Shown here in pieces: positions 16,382 through 24,815 of a stretch of 64,000 nucleotides of DNA (positions are counted from its first letter, which is position 1; every line of letters starts with the position of its first letter). Source of the DNA: Streptomyces sp. NRRL WC-3618 (GTDB lineage Bacteria > Actinomycetota > Actinomycetes > Streptomycetales > Streptomycetaceae); the NCBI RefSeq assembly GCF_001280005.1, contig NZ_LGDW01000028.1:1-64000 (forward strand), given 5' to 3'. A program made the position numbers and the translations under genes. The notes under the pieces were generated by a model. That model ran no database searches. It had not been told where the DNA came from and was given only the letters and a program-made list of their open reading frames with translations.

Positions 16382-17839
16382 GTGGACAGTCAGACCGCGG
16401 TCGTCACGCAGACTGCTGATGATGCATCCATGGCAGGCAGACTCAAGCCCAACTCTCTCGGTGTCCTCGGCATCCTCTTCTTCGTTCTCTCCGCCCAGGG
16501 GCCGCTGACCGGCATCGCCGGCGCCGTGCCGATCGCCATCGCCATCGGTAACGGCGCGGGCGCTCCGGCCGCCTATCTCGCGGCCGGCTTCGTCGTCCTG
16601 CTGTTCTCGGTCGGCTTCGTCGCCATGGGCCGCCACGTCGTGGACGCCGGCGCCTTCTACGCCTACATCGGCAAGGGCCTCGGCCGTTCGACCGGCTCCG
16701 GCAGCGCCGCGGTCGCGCTCTTCTCCTACTGTGTCGTGCAAGCCTGTATGTACGGGCTGTACGGAAGCATCATGAGCGGCCTTGTCGAGCGCTACACCGG
16801 TGCCCACGTGGCGTGGTGGGTCTGGGCCCTGGTCACGATGGTGATCGTCCAGGTGCTCGGTGCCTCGGGCATCGAGATGGGGGCGAAGATCCTCGCCGTC
16901 TTCGTGCTGGCGGAGTTCAGCGTCCTGATCGTCTTCGCCCTCGTGATGCTCTTCAAGGGCGGTGGCCCCGAGGGGCTCGGCCTCGCGGACAGCTTCTCGC
17001 CGTCCGCCGCGCTCCAGGGCGCTCCCGGCGTGGCGCTGATGTTCGCCGTGGCGTCGATGTTCGGCTTCGAGGCCACCGCCATCTACGGCGAGGAGGCCCG
17101 TGAACCCCGCAAGACCGTTCCCCGGGCCACCTACCTGTCCGTCGTGGTGGTCACCGGCTTCTTCGCCGTCACCTCGTGGATGCTGGTCTCCGCGCACGGC
17201 GCCTCCCATGCCACGGCCGACGCGGGCAAGGCACTGGAGAGCGGCGACGCCGCGGCCTTCGTCTTCGCGCCGATCGCCGCCCAGTTCGGCGGCTGGGTCA
17301 ACGACGTACTGCCGATCCTGCTGGCCACTTCACTGTTCGCCGGCCTCCTGGCCTTCCACAACTCCGCCAACCGCTACATGTTCTCTCTCGGCCGCGAAGG
17401 GCTCCTGCCGCAGGGCCTGACCGCCATCAACCGGCGTCACTCGCCCTGGGTGGCGGGCACCGTGCAGACCGTGATAGCGGTGCTGCTCGTGATGCCCTTC
17501 GCGGTCCTGGGCAAGGACCCGGTGCTGACCCTCTTCTCCTGGTTCAGCGGAGTCGCCGTCCTGGGCATCATGCTGCTGTACTTCCTGACCTCGGTCTCGG
17601 TCATCGTGTACTTCCGCCGCTCACGCGCCGACACCCGCCCCTGGAACACCCTGATCGCCCCCGTACTGGGCGCGCTCGGCATCGCGGGTGCCATCTGGCT
17701 CATCATCGCCAACTTCACGACGCTCATCGGCGGCGACCAGACCACGGCCATATGGCTCCAGGTCACCGTTCCGGTGGTGCTGATCCTCGGCGTCGCCGCC
17801 GCCCGGCTGACGCGGCCCAGAGCAGAGATCAGCGACTGA
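16382..17839 (+). CDS. APC-superfamily amino acid/amine permease
   Basis: The 485-residue membrane protein shows about 12 hydrophobic segments and APC landmarks. The first is the N-terminal LGILFFVLSAQGPLTGIAGAVP helix with its unwound glycine motif. Others are FVAMGRHVVDAGAFYAYIGKGLG and MFGFEATAIYGEEAREPRKTVPRATY. GTG 16382, with AGGTG 6 bp upstream, is preferred to ATG 16319 because the operator at 16331 would otherwise lie inside the gene. It probably imports the amine or amino acid that the island degrades. It follows the second LLM gene and is closed by a strong terminator. Confidence 0.85.
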   Translation: MDSQTAVVTQTADDASMAGRLKPNSLGVLGILFFVLSAQGPLTGIAGAVPIAIAIGNGAGAPAAYLAAGFVVLLFSVGFVAMGRHVVDAGAFYAYIGKGLGRSTGSGSAAVALFSYCVVQACMYGLYGSIMSGLVERYTGAHVAWWVWALVTMVIVQVLGASGIEMGAKILAVFVLAEFSVLIVFALVMLFKGGGPEGLGLADSFSPSAALQGAPGVALMFAVASMFGFEATAIYGEEAREPRKTVPRATYLSVVVVTGFFAVTSWMLVSAHGASHATADAGKALESGDAAAFVFAPIAAQFGGWVNDVLPILLATSLFAGLLAFHNSANRYMFSLGREGLLPQGLTAINRRHSPWVAGTVQTVIAVLLVMPFAVLGKDPVLTLFSWFSGVAVLGIMLLYFLTSVSVIVYFRRSRADTRPWNTLIAPVLGALGIAGAIWLIIANFTTLIGGDQTTAIWLQVTVPVVLILGVAAARLTRPRAEISD

Positions 17840-17856
17840 ACACCACGATCCCTCAC

Positions 17857-17890
17857 CGATACGGCCGGAGCCCGCGCCCCGGCCGTATCG
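17857..17890 (+). terminator. Terminator after the permease
   Basis: A 12-bp perfect stem (CGATACGGCCGG/CCGGCCGTATCG) with a 10-base loop lies 17 bp after the permease stop. Confidence 0.8.
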
Positions 17891-17916
17891 GGCCTTTGTC
17901 GAACGTGTGAGTCGTC

Positions 17917-17931
17917 TGTCATCGAATGACA
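17917..17931. promoter_or_regulatory. TGTCAT-CGA-ATGACA palindrome upstream of the PuuC-like gene
   Basis: Perfect 6-bp arms around CGA lie 25 bp before the GTG start of the aldehyde dehydrogenase. The sequence differs from the other two operator types, so a third regulator may act here. Confidence 0.4.
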
Positions 17932-17956
17932 TGGATGAAACGGAGATGGAGAGCGC

Positions 17957-19447
17957 GTGCTGAACGCCACCCATGAAGAACTGCTGCGCCGCGCCAAGGA
18001 ACTCGGCCTGCCCACGCAGCACCACATCGACGGCAAGGACGAAGCCGGTGACGGTGGATCGTTCGCCGTGATCTCCCCTCGCGACGGTCAGACCCTGGTC
18101 CGGGTCGCCGACGCGCGGGAGGCGGAGGTCGATCTCGCCGTCGCGGCGGCGCGCCGCGCCTTCGACACAGGGCCGTGGCCGCACCTGGCGCCCGCCGAGC
18201 GCGGCCGGGTCCTGCTGCGGATCGCCGAGCTGCTGGAGGAGCGGCGCGAGGAACTGGCGCTGACCGTGAGCCTGGAGATGGGCAAACCGATCACGGACGC
18301 GTACGCCATCGAGCTGCGCGCCGCGATCAACACCTTCCGCTGGTACGGGCAGCTCGCCGACAAACTCACCGACGAGTCTCCCCACACCGCACCGGACTCG
18401 CTCGCTCTCGTCACCCGGGAGCCGACGGGCGTTGTCGGCGCCGTCGTGCCGTGGAACTTTCCGCTCACGTTGGCGAGTTGGAAAGTCGCTCCCGCGCTCG
18501 CCGCCGGCTGCACGGTCGTCCTGAAGCCGTCGGAGTCCTCTCCGCTGTCCGCCCTCCTGCTCGGCCGCGTCGCCACCGACGCCGGACTGCCGCCGGGCGT
18601 CCTCAACGTCGTCACCGGTGACGGGCCGGTGGCCGGGCGGGCGCTCGGCCTCCACCCCGACGTCGATGTCCTGGCCTTCACCGGCTCCACCGCCGTCGGC
18701 CGCCACTTCCTGCGCTACGCCGCCGACTCCAACCTCAAGCGCGTCTGGCTCGAACTCGGCGGCAAGTCACCGAACATCGTGCTGCCCGACGCCCCGGACC
18801 TGGAGAAGGCGGCGGCAACGGCGGCCTGGGGCATCTTCTTCAACCAGGGTGAGATGTGCACCGCGCCCTCCCGGCTGCTGGTCCACTCGTCCATCGCCGA
18901 ACAGGTCACGGAGGCCGTCGTGGCGAGGGCGCGCGAGCTGCGGGTGGGCGACCCGCTCGATCCGGCGACCGAGATGGGCGCACTGGTCGGCGACAGCCAC
19001 CTCGGCAGGGTCCTGGAGCATGTCGCCTCCGGCCTGGACGAGGGTGCCAGGCTGCGCGTGGGCGGGGGCCGGGCGCTGGCCGAGACCGGCGGCAGCTACC
19101 TGCGGCCCACCGTGTTCGACCGGGTCGACCCCGGCATGCGGCTGGCGCGCGAGGAGATCTTCGGCCCCGTCCTGTCCGTCCTCGCCTTCGACGACCTCGA
19201 CGAGGCGGTACGGCTGGCCAACGCCACCGAGTACGGCCTCGCCGCGGGGCTGTGGACCTCCGACCTGTCCACCGCCCACAAGGTCTCCCGCGCGCTGAAG
19301 GCCGGCACGGTCTGGGTCAACTGCTACGAGGAGGGCGACCTGACCGTCCCCTTCGGCGGTATGAAGCAGTCGGGCAACGGCCGCGACAAGTCCGCCCACG
19401 CCATGGAGAAGTACACCGAGCTGAAGACCACCTGGATCCAGCTGTGA
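17957..19447 (+). CDS. Aldehyde dehydrogenase, PuuC-like
   Basis: The 496-residue enzyme has PWN (165-167), LELGGKSPN with Glu266 and the catalytic Cys301 in NQGEMCTAPSR. The closest look-alikes are gamma-glutamyl-aminobutyraldehyde/aminoaldehyde dehydrogenases. It overlaps the downstream PuuD-like gene by 4 bp (GTGA), so the two are translationally coupled. This is the gene pairing of gamma-glutamylated amine catabolism: oxidation of a gamma-glutamyl aldehyde and then release of glutamate. Confidence 0.85.
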   Translation: MLNATHEELLRRAKELGLPTQHHIDGKDEAGDGGSFAVISPRDGQTLVRVADAREAEVDLAVAAARRAFDTGPWPHLAPAERGRVLLRIAELLEERREELALTVSLEMGKPITDAYAIELRAAINTFRWYGQLADKLTDESPHTAPDSLALVTREPTGVVGAVVPWNFPLTLASWKVAPALAAGCTVVLKPSESSPLSALLLGRVATDAGLPPGVLNVVTGDGPVAGRALGLHPDVDVLAFTGSTAVGRHFLRYAADSNLKRVWLELGGKSPNIVLPDAPDLEKAAATAAWGIFFNQGEMCTAPSRLLVHSSIAEQVTEAVVARARELRVGDPLDPATEMGALVGDSHLGRVLEHVASGLDEGARLRVGGGRALAETGGSYLRPTVFDRVDPGMRLAREEIFGPVLSVLAFDDLDEAVRLANATEYGLAAGLWTSDLSTAHKVSRALKAGTVWVNCYEEGDLTVPFGGMKQSGNGRDKSAHAMEKYTELKTTWIQL

Positions 19448-20166
19448 CCCGTACGCGCACGCGACCCCTGATCGCGATTCCGGCCCGGTTCGCCGCCACC
19501 ACGTCCGCGCTCCGCTACGCCGCCGAGGTGAACGCCCGCGCGCTGGTCGAGGCCGTGTGGCGGGCCGGGGGCGAGCCGGTGAGCATCCACCCCGCCGACC
19601 CGGCCGGAGCCGACGTGGCCGAGCGCCTCGCCCGCTTCGACGGCGTGTTGCTCCCGGGCGGCGGAGACCTGGCCCCGCACCGCTACGGAGCCGCCGACAC
19701 CCATGACAGCGTCTATGACGTCGACGACCTCCAGGACGTGTTCGACCTCGAAGTCGCCCGGCGGGCCCTGGACTCGGGCCTGCCCATGCTCGCGATCTGC
19801 CGCGGGCTGCAGGTGGTGAACGTCGCCCTCGGCGGCAGCCTGGAACAGGACATGGGCGGCGCGGACCGCGAACACCGGCACATCGTGCACCCGGTCGCGA
19901 TCGAGCGAGGCACCCTGCTCGAACAGGCCACCCGCGCAGAGAAGACGGAGGCCTCCTGTTATCACCACCAGCGCGTCGACCACGTTGGTGCCGGGCTCAA
20001 GGTCACCGCGCGGGCCGCCGACGGCACGGTGGAGGGGCTCGAACTCCCTGGACACCCGGGGTGGTTCACGGCAGTGCAGTGGCACCCCGAGGACACCGCG
20101 GACCAGGACCCGGCCCAGCAGGGCCTGTTCGACGCGCTGGTCCAGGCCGCCCACAACAGACACTGA
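19444..20166 (+). CDS. Class I glutamine-amidotransferase-like gamma-glutamyl hydrolase, PuuD-like
   Basis: The 240-residue protein is a stand-alone peptidase C26. An LLPGGGDLAPHRY loop lies at 69-81, nucleophile Cys119 lies in AICRGLQVVN, and His214 and Glu216 lie in QWHPED. PuuD-type enzymes hydrolyse gamma-glutamyl amides to release glutamate. It starts at the GTG overlapping the stop of the aldehyde dehydrogenase. With the glutamine-synthetase-like ligase at 5692 it would close a gamma-glutamylation cycle. Confidence 0.88.
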   Translation: MTRTRTRPLIAIPARFAATTSALRYAAEVNARALVEAVWRAGGEPVSIHPADPAGADVAERLARFDGVLLPGGGDLAPHRYGAADTHDSVYDVDDLQDVFDLEVARRALDSGLPMLAICRGLQVVNVALGGSLEQDMGGADREHRHIVHPVAIERGTLLEQATRAEKTEASCYHHQRVDHVGAGLKVTARAADGTVEGLELPGHPGWFTAVQWHPEDTADQDPAQQGLFDALVQAAHNRH

Positions 20167-20173
20167 AAAAGAC

Positions 20174-21079
20174 ATGGCTCTCTTCGGCCACAGACGACAG
20201 GCACCCCGCCTCGCCCCCGAACTCGACGACGTTGTGCTGGGCCGGGTACTGAAAGGCATCACCGCCGCCCGCGGCCCCGGACCGCAGGACCTCGCCATCG
20301 CCCAGGTGGAGCGGCTCCTGCGGGCCACCGGTGACGACTGGGACCGCCGCTGCCACCGTGTCGGCGTCCTCGCGCAGGCCGCACCCGCGCTGGCCCGGGG
20401 CTGGCGCGAACGCCGGCCCCGCGACCCGGATGCCCTGCTGCTGGCCACCTGGGCTGAACTGGCGACCGATCCGCGTGGAGCCCTGGCGCTCTGCCGCGTC
20501 GCCGCCGATGCCCGCCCGGCCGATCCGACCCCGTGGGTGGGTGCGCTGGCTGCGCTGCGGCTCCTGAAGCGGCCGAGCTCCGAACTCTCGTTCGTCTGGC
20601 ACGAGATACACGCGCGAGATCCATGGCACCGGGAGGCGCACCTGCAGATCCTGGGCTACCTCTCCCCGGAGGAGCAGGGCAGCCAGGCCGCGCTGCGGGA
20701 CTTCCTCGACGACGCCATCGCGGTCATGCCGTGGGACGCGCCGACGGCATGCCTGCCCCTGACCGCGGCTGTGCGGCAGCACCACCGCGAAAGGAGCAGC
20801 GGAGGAATCCAGGCGCTGGGCGTGAGCCAGTACTGGTCGCAGCCGCACACCGCACGGCTGCTGGACCAGGCCACGGCCCACTGGCCGCAACCCGGGCACC
20901 TGCGTCACGCGGCTGCCGTCGCGGACCTGGGAACGCTCGCCTACGCCCTGATCCGGGCGGGCCGCAGCGGCGATGCCGGCCCGGTCTTCTCCGCGGTCGG
21001 CGGACTGGTGACGCCTTGGCCGTGGAGCTACGAGGGGGACCCGGTGGAGTGTTACACCGACTACTCCGGTCGCGTGTAG
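20174..21079 (+). CDS. Hypothetical protein, soluble, helical-repeat-like
   Basis: The 301-residue product is not a family I recognise with confidence. It is rich in Ala, Leu and Arg and reads as helical hairpins (LLLATWAELATDPRGALALCR, WVGALAALRLLKRP, WHREAHLQILGYLSP) like TPR-type or DUF4034-like proteins. It has no signal peptide or membrane segment. It begins 7 bp after the PuuD-like stop, so it is the last gene of that operon. Similar genes often occur as lone Streptomyces hypotheticals, so its link to catabolism is positional only. Confidence 0.65.
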   Translation: MALFGHRRQAPRLAPELDDVVLGRVLKGITAARGPGPQDLAIAQVERLLRATGDDWDRRCHRVGVLAQAAPALARGWRERRPRDPDALLLATWAELATDPRGALALCRVAADARPADPTPWVGALAALRLLKRPSSELSFVWHEIHARDPWHREAHLQILGYLSPEEQGSQAALRDFLDDAIAVMPWDAPTACLPLTAAVRQHHRERSSGGIQALGVSQYWSQPHTARLLDQATAHWPQPGHLRHAAAVADLGTLAYALIRAGRSGDAGPVFSAVGGLVTPWPWSYEGDPVECYTDYSGRV

Positions 21080-21108
21080 GCGTGCGTGAGGGCTCTCCAG
21101 CCGCACGC
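21080..21108. terminator. Weak hairpin between convergent operons
   Basis: GCGTGCG/CGCACGC (7-bp stem, 15-base loop) begins at the base after the hypothetical gene's stop. It could serve both this gene and the leftward folD operon. Confidence 0.35.
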
Positions 21109-21159
21109 AACGGCGTGGCGGCAGGGCCTTGCGGTCCAGCCCCCACCCCCTACGCGAAG

Positions 21160-22008
21160 TCAGCCGCGCTCCGCCGCCTCGACGATGTTGGTCAGCAGCA
21201 TGGCACGGGTCATCGGTCCCACTCCGCCGACCGGCGGTGCGAGGGAGCCCGCGACCTGGTCGACGTCGGGGTGGACGTCTCCGAGGATGCCCTCGACGGT
21301 CCGGGTGATGCCCACGGACAGGACGGTGGCGCCCGGCTTGATCCAGTCGGGCTTGACCAGATGGGCCACGCCGGCCGCGGCCACCACCACGTCGGCGACG
21401 CGAGTGTGGGCCGCGGTGTCCTGGGTGGCCTCGTGACACAGGGTCACCGTGGCGTGCTCGGTGCTGCGGGTGAGCATCAGGCCGAGCGGGCGGCCCACGG
21501 TGATACCGCAGCCGATGACGCAGAACTGCTGTCCGGTGATGGGCACGCGGTTGCGCCGCAGCAGGTCGATGATGCCGCGCGGGGTGCAGGGCAGCGGCCC
21601 CGGAATGCCCAGCACGAGTCGGCCCAGGTTGGCGGGGTGGAGTCCGTCGGCGTCCTTGGCCGGGTCGATGAGCTCCAGCACGGCGTGGGTGTCGATGTGG
21701 GCCGGCAGCGGCAGCTGGACGATGAAGCCGGTGCAGGCCGGATCGGCGTTGAGCTTGAGCACGGCGGCCTCGACCTCGGCGTGGGTCGCCGTGGCGGGCA
21801 GCTCCACCCGGATCGACGCGATGCCGACCTGGGCGCAGTCGCGGTGTTTGCCGCCGACGTAGGAGCGGCTGGCCGGGTCGTCGCCGACCAGGATGGTGCC
21901 CAGCCCGGGGGCGATGCCCCGGCTCTTCAGCGCCTTCACCCGCTCGGAGAGTTCACGTTTGGTCTCGGCTGCCGCGGCCTTCCCGTCGAGCAGCGTCGCG
22001 GTGGTCAT
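21160..22008 (-). CDS. folD: Bifunctional methylenetetrahydrofolate dehydrogenase/cyclohydrolase
   Basis: The 282-residue FolD interconverts 5,10-methylene-, methenyl- and 10-formyl-tetrahydrofolate. The catalytic Lys54 lies in [15 protein letters not shown], the substrate loop is QLPLPAH, and the C-terminal PVGGVGPMT is intact. At the dinucleotide loop it has GCGITVGRP with Cys167, where Streptomyces housekeeping copies as I know them have Arg (GRGVTVGR). This hints at a specialised second copy. It is third in a leftward operon with a GcvT-like gene and purU, and would carry the one-carbon unit released by demethylation. Confidence 0.92.
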   Translation of the reverse strand: MTTATLLDGKAAAAETKRELSERVKALKSRGIAPGLGTILVGDDPASRSYVGGKHRDCAQVGIASIRVELPATATHAEVEAAVLKLNADPACTGFIVQLPLPAHIDTHAVLELIDPAKDADGLHPANLGRLVLGIPGPLPCTPRGIIDLLRRNRVPITGQQFCVIGCGITVGRPLGLMLTRSTEHATVTLCHEATQDTAAHTRVADVVVAAAGVAHLVKPDWIKPGATVLSVGITRTVEGILGDVHPDVDQVAGSLAPPVGGVGPMTRAMLLTNIVEAAERG

Positions 22009-22034
22009 GTCACACAAGCCTCTCGGTGCGGCTG

Positions 22035-22880
22035 TCAGGAGAAGACGACAGTGCGGGAGCCGGTGAGGACGACGCGGTCCTCCGCGTGCAGCCGGACCGC
22101 GCGGGCCAGCACGATCCGCTCGACGTCCCGGCCGATCGCGACCAGTTCGGGCGCGGTGTGGCGGTGCCCGACGCGGACGACGTCCTGCTCGATGATCGGG
22201 CCCTCGTCCAGGTCGGCGGTGACGAGGTGGGCGGTGGCGCCGATGAGTTTGACGCCCCGCTCGTGGGCCTGGTGGTAGGGCTTGGCGCCCTTGAAGCCCG
22301 GCAGGAACGAGTGATGGATGTTGATGATCCGGCCGGACAGCTTGCCGCACAGGTCGTCGGAGAGGACCTGCATGTAGCGGGCGAGCACCACGAAGTCGAC
22401 CTGGTGCTCGGCCACCAGCCGCAGCAGCTCGGCCTCCGCCTCCGGCTTGGTGTCGCGGGTGACGGGAACGTGGACGAAGGGGATGCCGTACCGCTTCGCG
22501 ACCGGCGCCAGGTCGGGGTGGTTGGAGACGATCAGCGGGATGTCGACGGGCAGTTCACCCAAACCCCAGCGGTAGAGCAGGTCGACCAGGCAGTGGTCGA
22601 ACTTCGACACCATCAGCAGCACCCGGCGGCGCTGCTCCTCGGGCCGGACGGTCAGAACCGGGTCGAAACGGGCCAGCCGCAGGCTGAGTTCGTCCCGCAG
22701 GCTCTCGGTGTCGGCGCCGGGTGTCTCCAGGCTCACACGGATGGTGAAGATGCCGGTACCGGGATCGGAGAACTGGGCGCTCTCCAGGATGTTGCCCTTG
22801 GCCTCCGCGACGCCCGCGGCGAGTGCGTGGACGATGCCCGGCTGGTCGGGGCAGCGGAGCGTGAGAATGTAGCGTTGCAC
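22035..22880 (-). CDS. purU: Formyltetrahydrofolate deformylase
   Basis: The 281-residue PurU has an N-terminal ACT domain ([23 protein letters not shown]) and a formyl-hydrolase domain. Its catalytic set is Asn187, His189 and Asp225 ([21 protein letters not shown] and LDEGPII). It hydrolyses 10-formyl-THF to formate and THF. The GTG start has GGAGA 8 bp upstream. Its place between a GcvT-like demethylase and folD points to THF recycling during heavy methyl-group oxidation and not to purine metabolism. Confidence 0.93.
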   Translation of the reverse strand: MQRYILTLRCPDQPGIVHALAAGVAEAKGNILESAQFSDPGTGIFTIRVSLETPGADTESLRDELSLRLARFDPVLTVRPEEQRRRVLLMVSKFDHCLVDLLYRWGLGELPVDIPLIVSNHPDLAPVAKRYGIPFVHVPVTRDTKPEAEAELLRLVAEHQVDFVVLARYMQVLSDDLCGKLSGRIINIHHSFLPGFKGAKPYHQAHERGVKLIGATAHLVTADLDEGPIIEQDVVRVGHRHTAPELVAIGRDVERIVLARAVRLHAEDRVVLTGSRTVVFS

Positions 22881-22898
22881 GTCGGGATCTCCGTCGGG

Positions 22899-24020
22899 TC
22901 AGACCCGCACGCGGGCGCGCTCGGGGTCGTACACGGGTGTGGGCCGGACCGTGGCGTCGGCCTTCGAGCCGTCGGCAGCGACGGCGATCAGCGCGGTGCC
23001 GGACTTCACGGCGTCGCGGTGCACCCGGGCCAGACCGAGGGTGGCGCCGTCGAGGACGGGGGAGGGCACCGCCATCGTCACGTAGCCGATGTCACGGCCG
23101 TCCAGCTCCAGCCGGGCGCCCTCGGCGGCCTCCGGCGAGGCATCCACGACGACGCTGACGACACGGCCGGTCACGCTGTCCTTCTTGGCCAGCAGCGCGT
23201 CCCTCCCCTGGAAGGGGCCCTTGTCGAAGTCCAGCGCCCAGCCCATCCGGCACTCGAACGGGGTGACCGTGTGGTCGTACTCCAGCTCCCCCATGATCAT
23301 CCCGGCCTCGGTGCGGCAGGCCATCAGGGCGATCGCGCCGAAGGCCCTGATCCCCAGGTCCCCACCGGCCTCGAAGACCGCGTCCCACAGAGCGAGCGCC
23401 TGCTCCCGCGGGACCTGGATCTCGTAGCCGAGCTCGGCGGTGAAACCGAGCCGGCTCACCTGCGCGGGGATGCCCGCGACGAGGGCGTCGCGCAGGAAGG
23501 TGTAGTAGGGGAAGACGGCGCCTGACACGTCGACGTGGGTGAGGCGCTGGAGGACGTCGCGGCTGCGCGGGCCCTGCAGGGTCAGGACGGCGGACTCGTC
23601 GCGGCGTTCGGCGACCGTGGTCCCGGCGGGTGCGTGAGCGACCAGCGACTGCAGGGTGGCGGGGTTGCCGCCGGTGACGACGACGTGGTCGGGCGCGAGG
23701 ACGGCCACGGTCACGTCGTCCAGCATCATCCCGTCGGCGTCGACCACGACCCCGTAGGCGATGCGTCCGGCGCCCAGCCCCCTGACGCCGCGCGAGAAGA
23801 CGGCGTCGACGGTGGCGACGGCATTCTCACCTTCGACATGCCACTTGTAGAGCATCGAGTACTCGGAGGCCCCGACGGCGGTGCGGATGGCCTCGTACTC
23901 CTCGGCCGGATCACCGATGGCCAGCGGTACGGCGTTGCCGTAGACGTCGATCCACTCCTCGACCCGGTCCGCGTAGCGGGGAGCGAACGGCGTGGTGCCC
24001 AATCCTTCGGGGATGGCCAT
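22899..24020 (-). CDS. GcvT-family THF-dependent methyltransferase/demethylase
   Basis: The 373-residue protein has the three-domain aminomethyltransferase (GcvT) fold. LQGPRSRDVLQRL, FTAELGYEIQVPREQALALWDAVFEAG, CRTEAGMIMGELEYDHTVTPFECRMGWALDFDKGPFQGRDALL and the C-terminal beta domain are present. The fold also includes the aryl-ether O-demethylase LigM/DesA and the DMSP demethylase DmdA. No glycine-cleavage gcvH or gcvP is nearby; purU and folD follow at once. A demethylase moving a methyl or methylene group from the island's substrate onto THF is therefore favoured. ATG 24020 is chosen for its TGGAG site. A palindrome controls its promoter. Confidence 0.85.
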   Translation of the reverse strand: MAIPEGLGTTPFAPRYADRVEEWIDVYGNAVPLAIGDPAEEYEAIRTAVGASEYSMLYKWHVEGENAVATVDAVFSRGVRGLGAGRIAYGVVVDADGMMLDDVTVAVLAPDHVVVTGGNPATLQSLVAHAPAGTTVAERRDESAVLTLQGPRSRDVLQRLTHVDVSGAVFPYYTFLRDALVAGIPAQVSRLGFTAELGYEIQVPREQALALWDAVFEAGGDLGIRAFGAIALMACRTEAGMIMGELEYDHTVTPFECRMGWALDFDKGPFQGRDALLAKKDSVTGRVVSVVVDASPEAAEGARLELDGRDIGYVTMAVPSPVLDGATLGLARVHRDAVKSGTALIAVAADGSKADATVRPTPVYDPERARVRV

Positions 24021-24056
24021 GGGAACTCCAGTGGGTAGAGGGCGTGCGCTGCAGTG

Positions 24057-24085
24057 AGAATCTATCCATCTGGATAACTTGTCAA
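24057..24085 (-). promoter_or_regulatory. Predicted promoter of the GcvT-purU-folD operon
   Basis: On the minus strand, a perfect TTGACA (24085-24080), 17 bp and GATTCT (24062-24057). The spacer is occupied by the TATCC palindrome. Confidence 0.55.
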
Positions 24086-24096
24086 TAGGATAGATT
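24059..24096. promoter_or_regulatory. TATCC-N4-GGATA operator nested in a longer inverted repeat
   Basis: TATCCATCTGGATA (24063-24076) matches the 7204 and 13679 sites. It lies inside a wider perfect inverted repeat AATCTATCC (24059-24067)/GGATAGATT (24088-24096). The region separates the GcvT gene from the divergent tetR, so one bound repressor could control both. Confidence 0.65.
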
Positions 24097-24131
24097 GAGT
24101 TTCGGGGACGGCAGACGGAAGGGAGGGGCGA

Positions 24132-24815
24132 GTGAACGCCGCGGCAGAGACGGACTGCGAGGCCGGGCAGGACGCACGGCCCGGTTACGGCGAAGGGCGG
24201 GAGGCGCTCCTGGAAGCGGCCGTCAGGGTGGTGGCCCGGGGCGGCCTGCGGAAGCTGACCTACCGTGCCGTCGCCGCCGAAGCCGGCGTCACGCACGGGC
24301 TGGTCGCCCACCACTTCGGTTCGCGCGACGCCCTCCTCGAAGAGGCGCTGCGGTGGTGCGTCACACGCAGCATCGAGACGTCCTCGCTGGTGCCCGCCAG
24401 CGGAAGACTGGAGGACTTCGCCGCGACCCTGGCCGACTTCATCGCGGCCGACCCCGACGTCCAGGCGTTCCAGTACGAGCTGAAGCTCGAAGCGAGCAGG
24501 CGGCCGGAGCTGCGGCACCACGTGGACGTGCTCTACGACGCATACCGCGACGCCGTCCGCGAGGCACTGGCCTGCTTCGACGTGTCGCAGGACATGGCAG
24601 AGATCGTCTTCGCGGCCCTGGACGGCCTGGTATTCCACCAGGTCACGTCCGGCGCACCGGGCCGCACCGAGGAGAGTGTCGACGCCCTGCGCCGACTTCT
24701 CGCGGCCCATCGCGCGCAGGCGTCACCGGGGGCGTCCGACGGTACATTGAATGAGCCGAAGCTCTCCTGCACCAACCTCAGGAGCGGCGATGAGGAGCAT
24801 TTTCACAGGGCATGA
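24132..24815 (+). CDS. TetR-family regulator (island copy 2)
   Basis: The 227-residue protein is a close paralogue of the TetR at 12950. They share GREALLEAAVRVVARGGLRKLTYRAVAAEAGVTHGLVAHHFGSRDALLEEAL and the FQYELKLEASRRPEL stretch in the ligand domain. It starts at GTG 24132 and is divergent from the GcvT operon across a promoter holding two nested palindromes. It very likely represses itself and the demethylation operon. Its stop lies inside the start of the next gene. Confidence 0.88.
   Translation: MNAAAETDCEAGQDARPGYGEGREALLEAAVRVVARGGLRKLTYRAVAAEAGVTHGLVAHHFGSRDALLEEALRWCVTRSIETSSLVPASGRLEDFAATLADFIAADPDVQAFQYELKLEASRRPELRHHVDVLYDAYRDAVREALACFDVSQDMAEIVFAALDGLVFHQVTSGAPGRTEESVDALRRLLAAHRAQASPGASDGTLNEPKLSCTNLRSGDEEHFHRA

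Noticed and set aside
22899..24020. GcvT-like gene as part of the glycine cleavage system
   Set aside because: No gcvH or gcvP lies nearby, and the operon partners are purU and folD under an island-type operator.
24751..24789. ATG 24751 as the start of the PAS-GAF protein
   Set aside because: No ribosome binding site precedes it, while ATG 24790 has AGGAG at good spacing.
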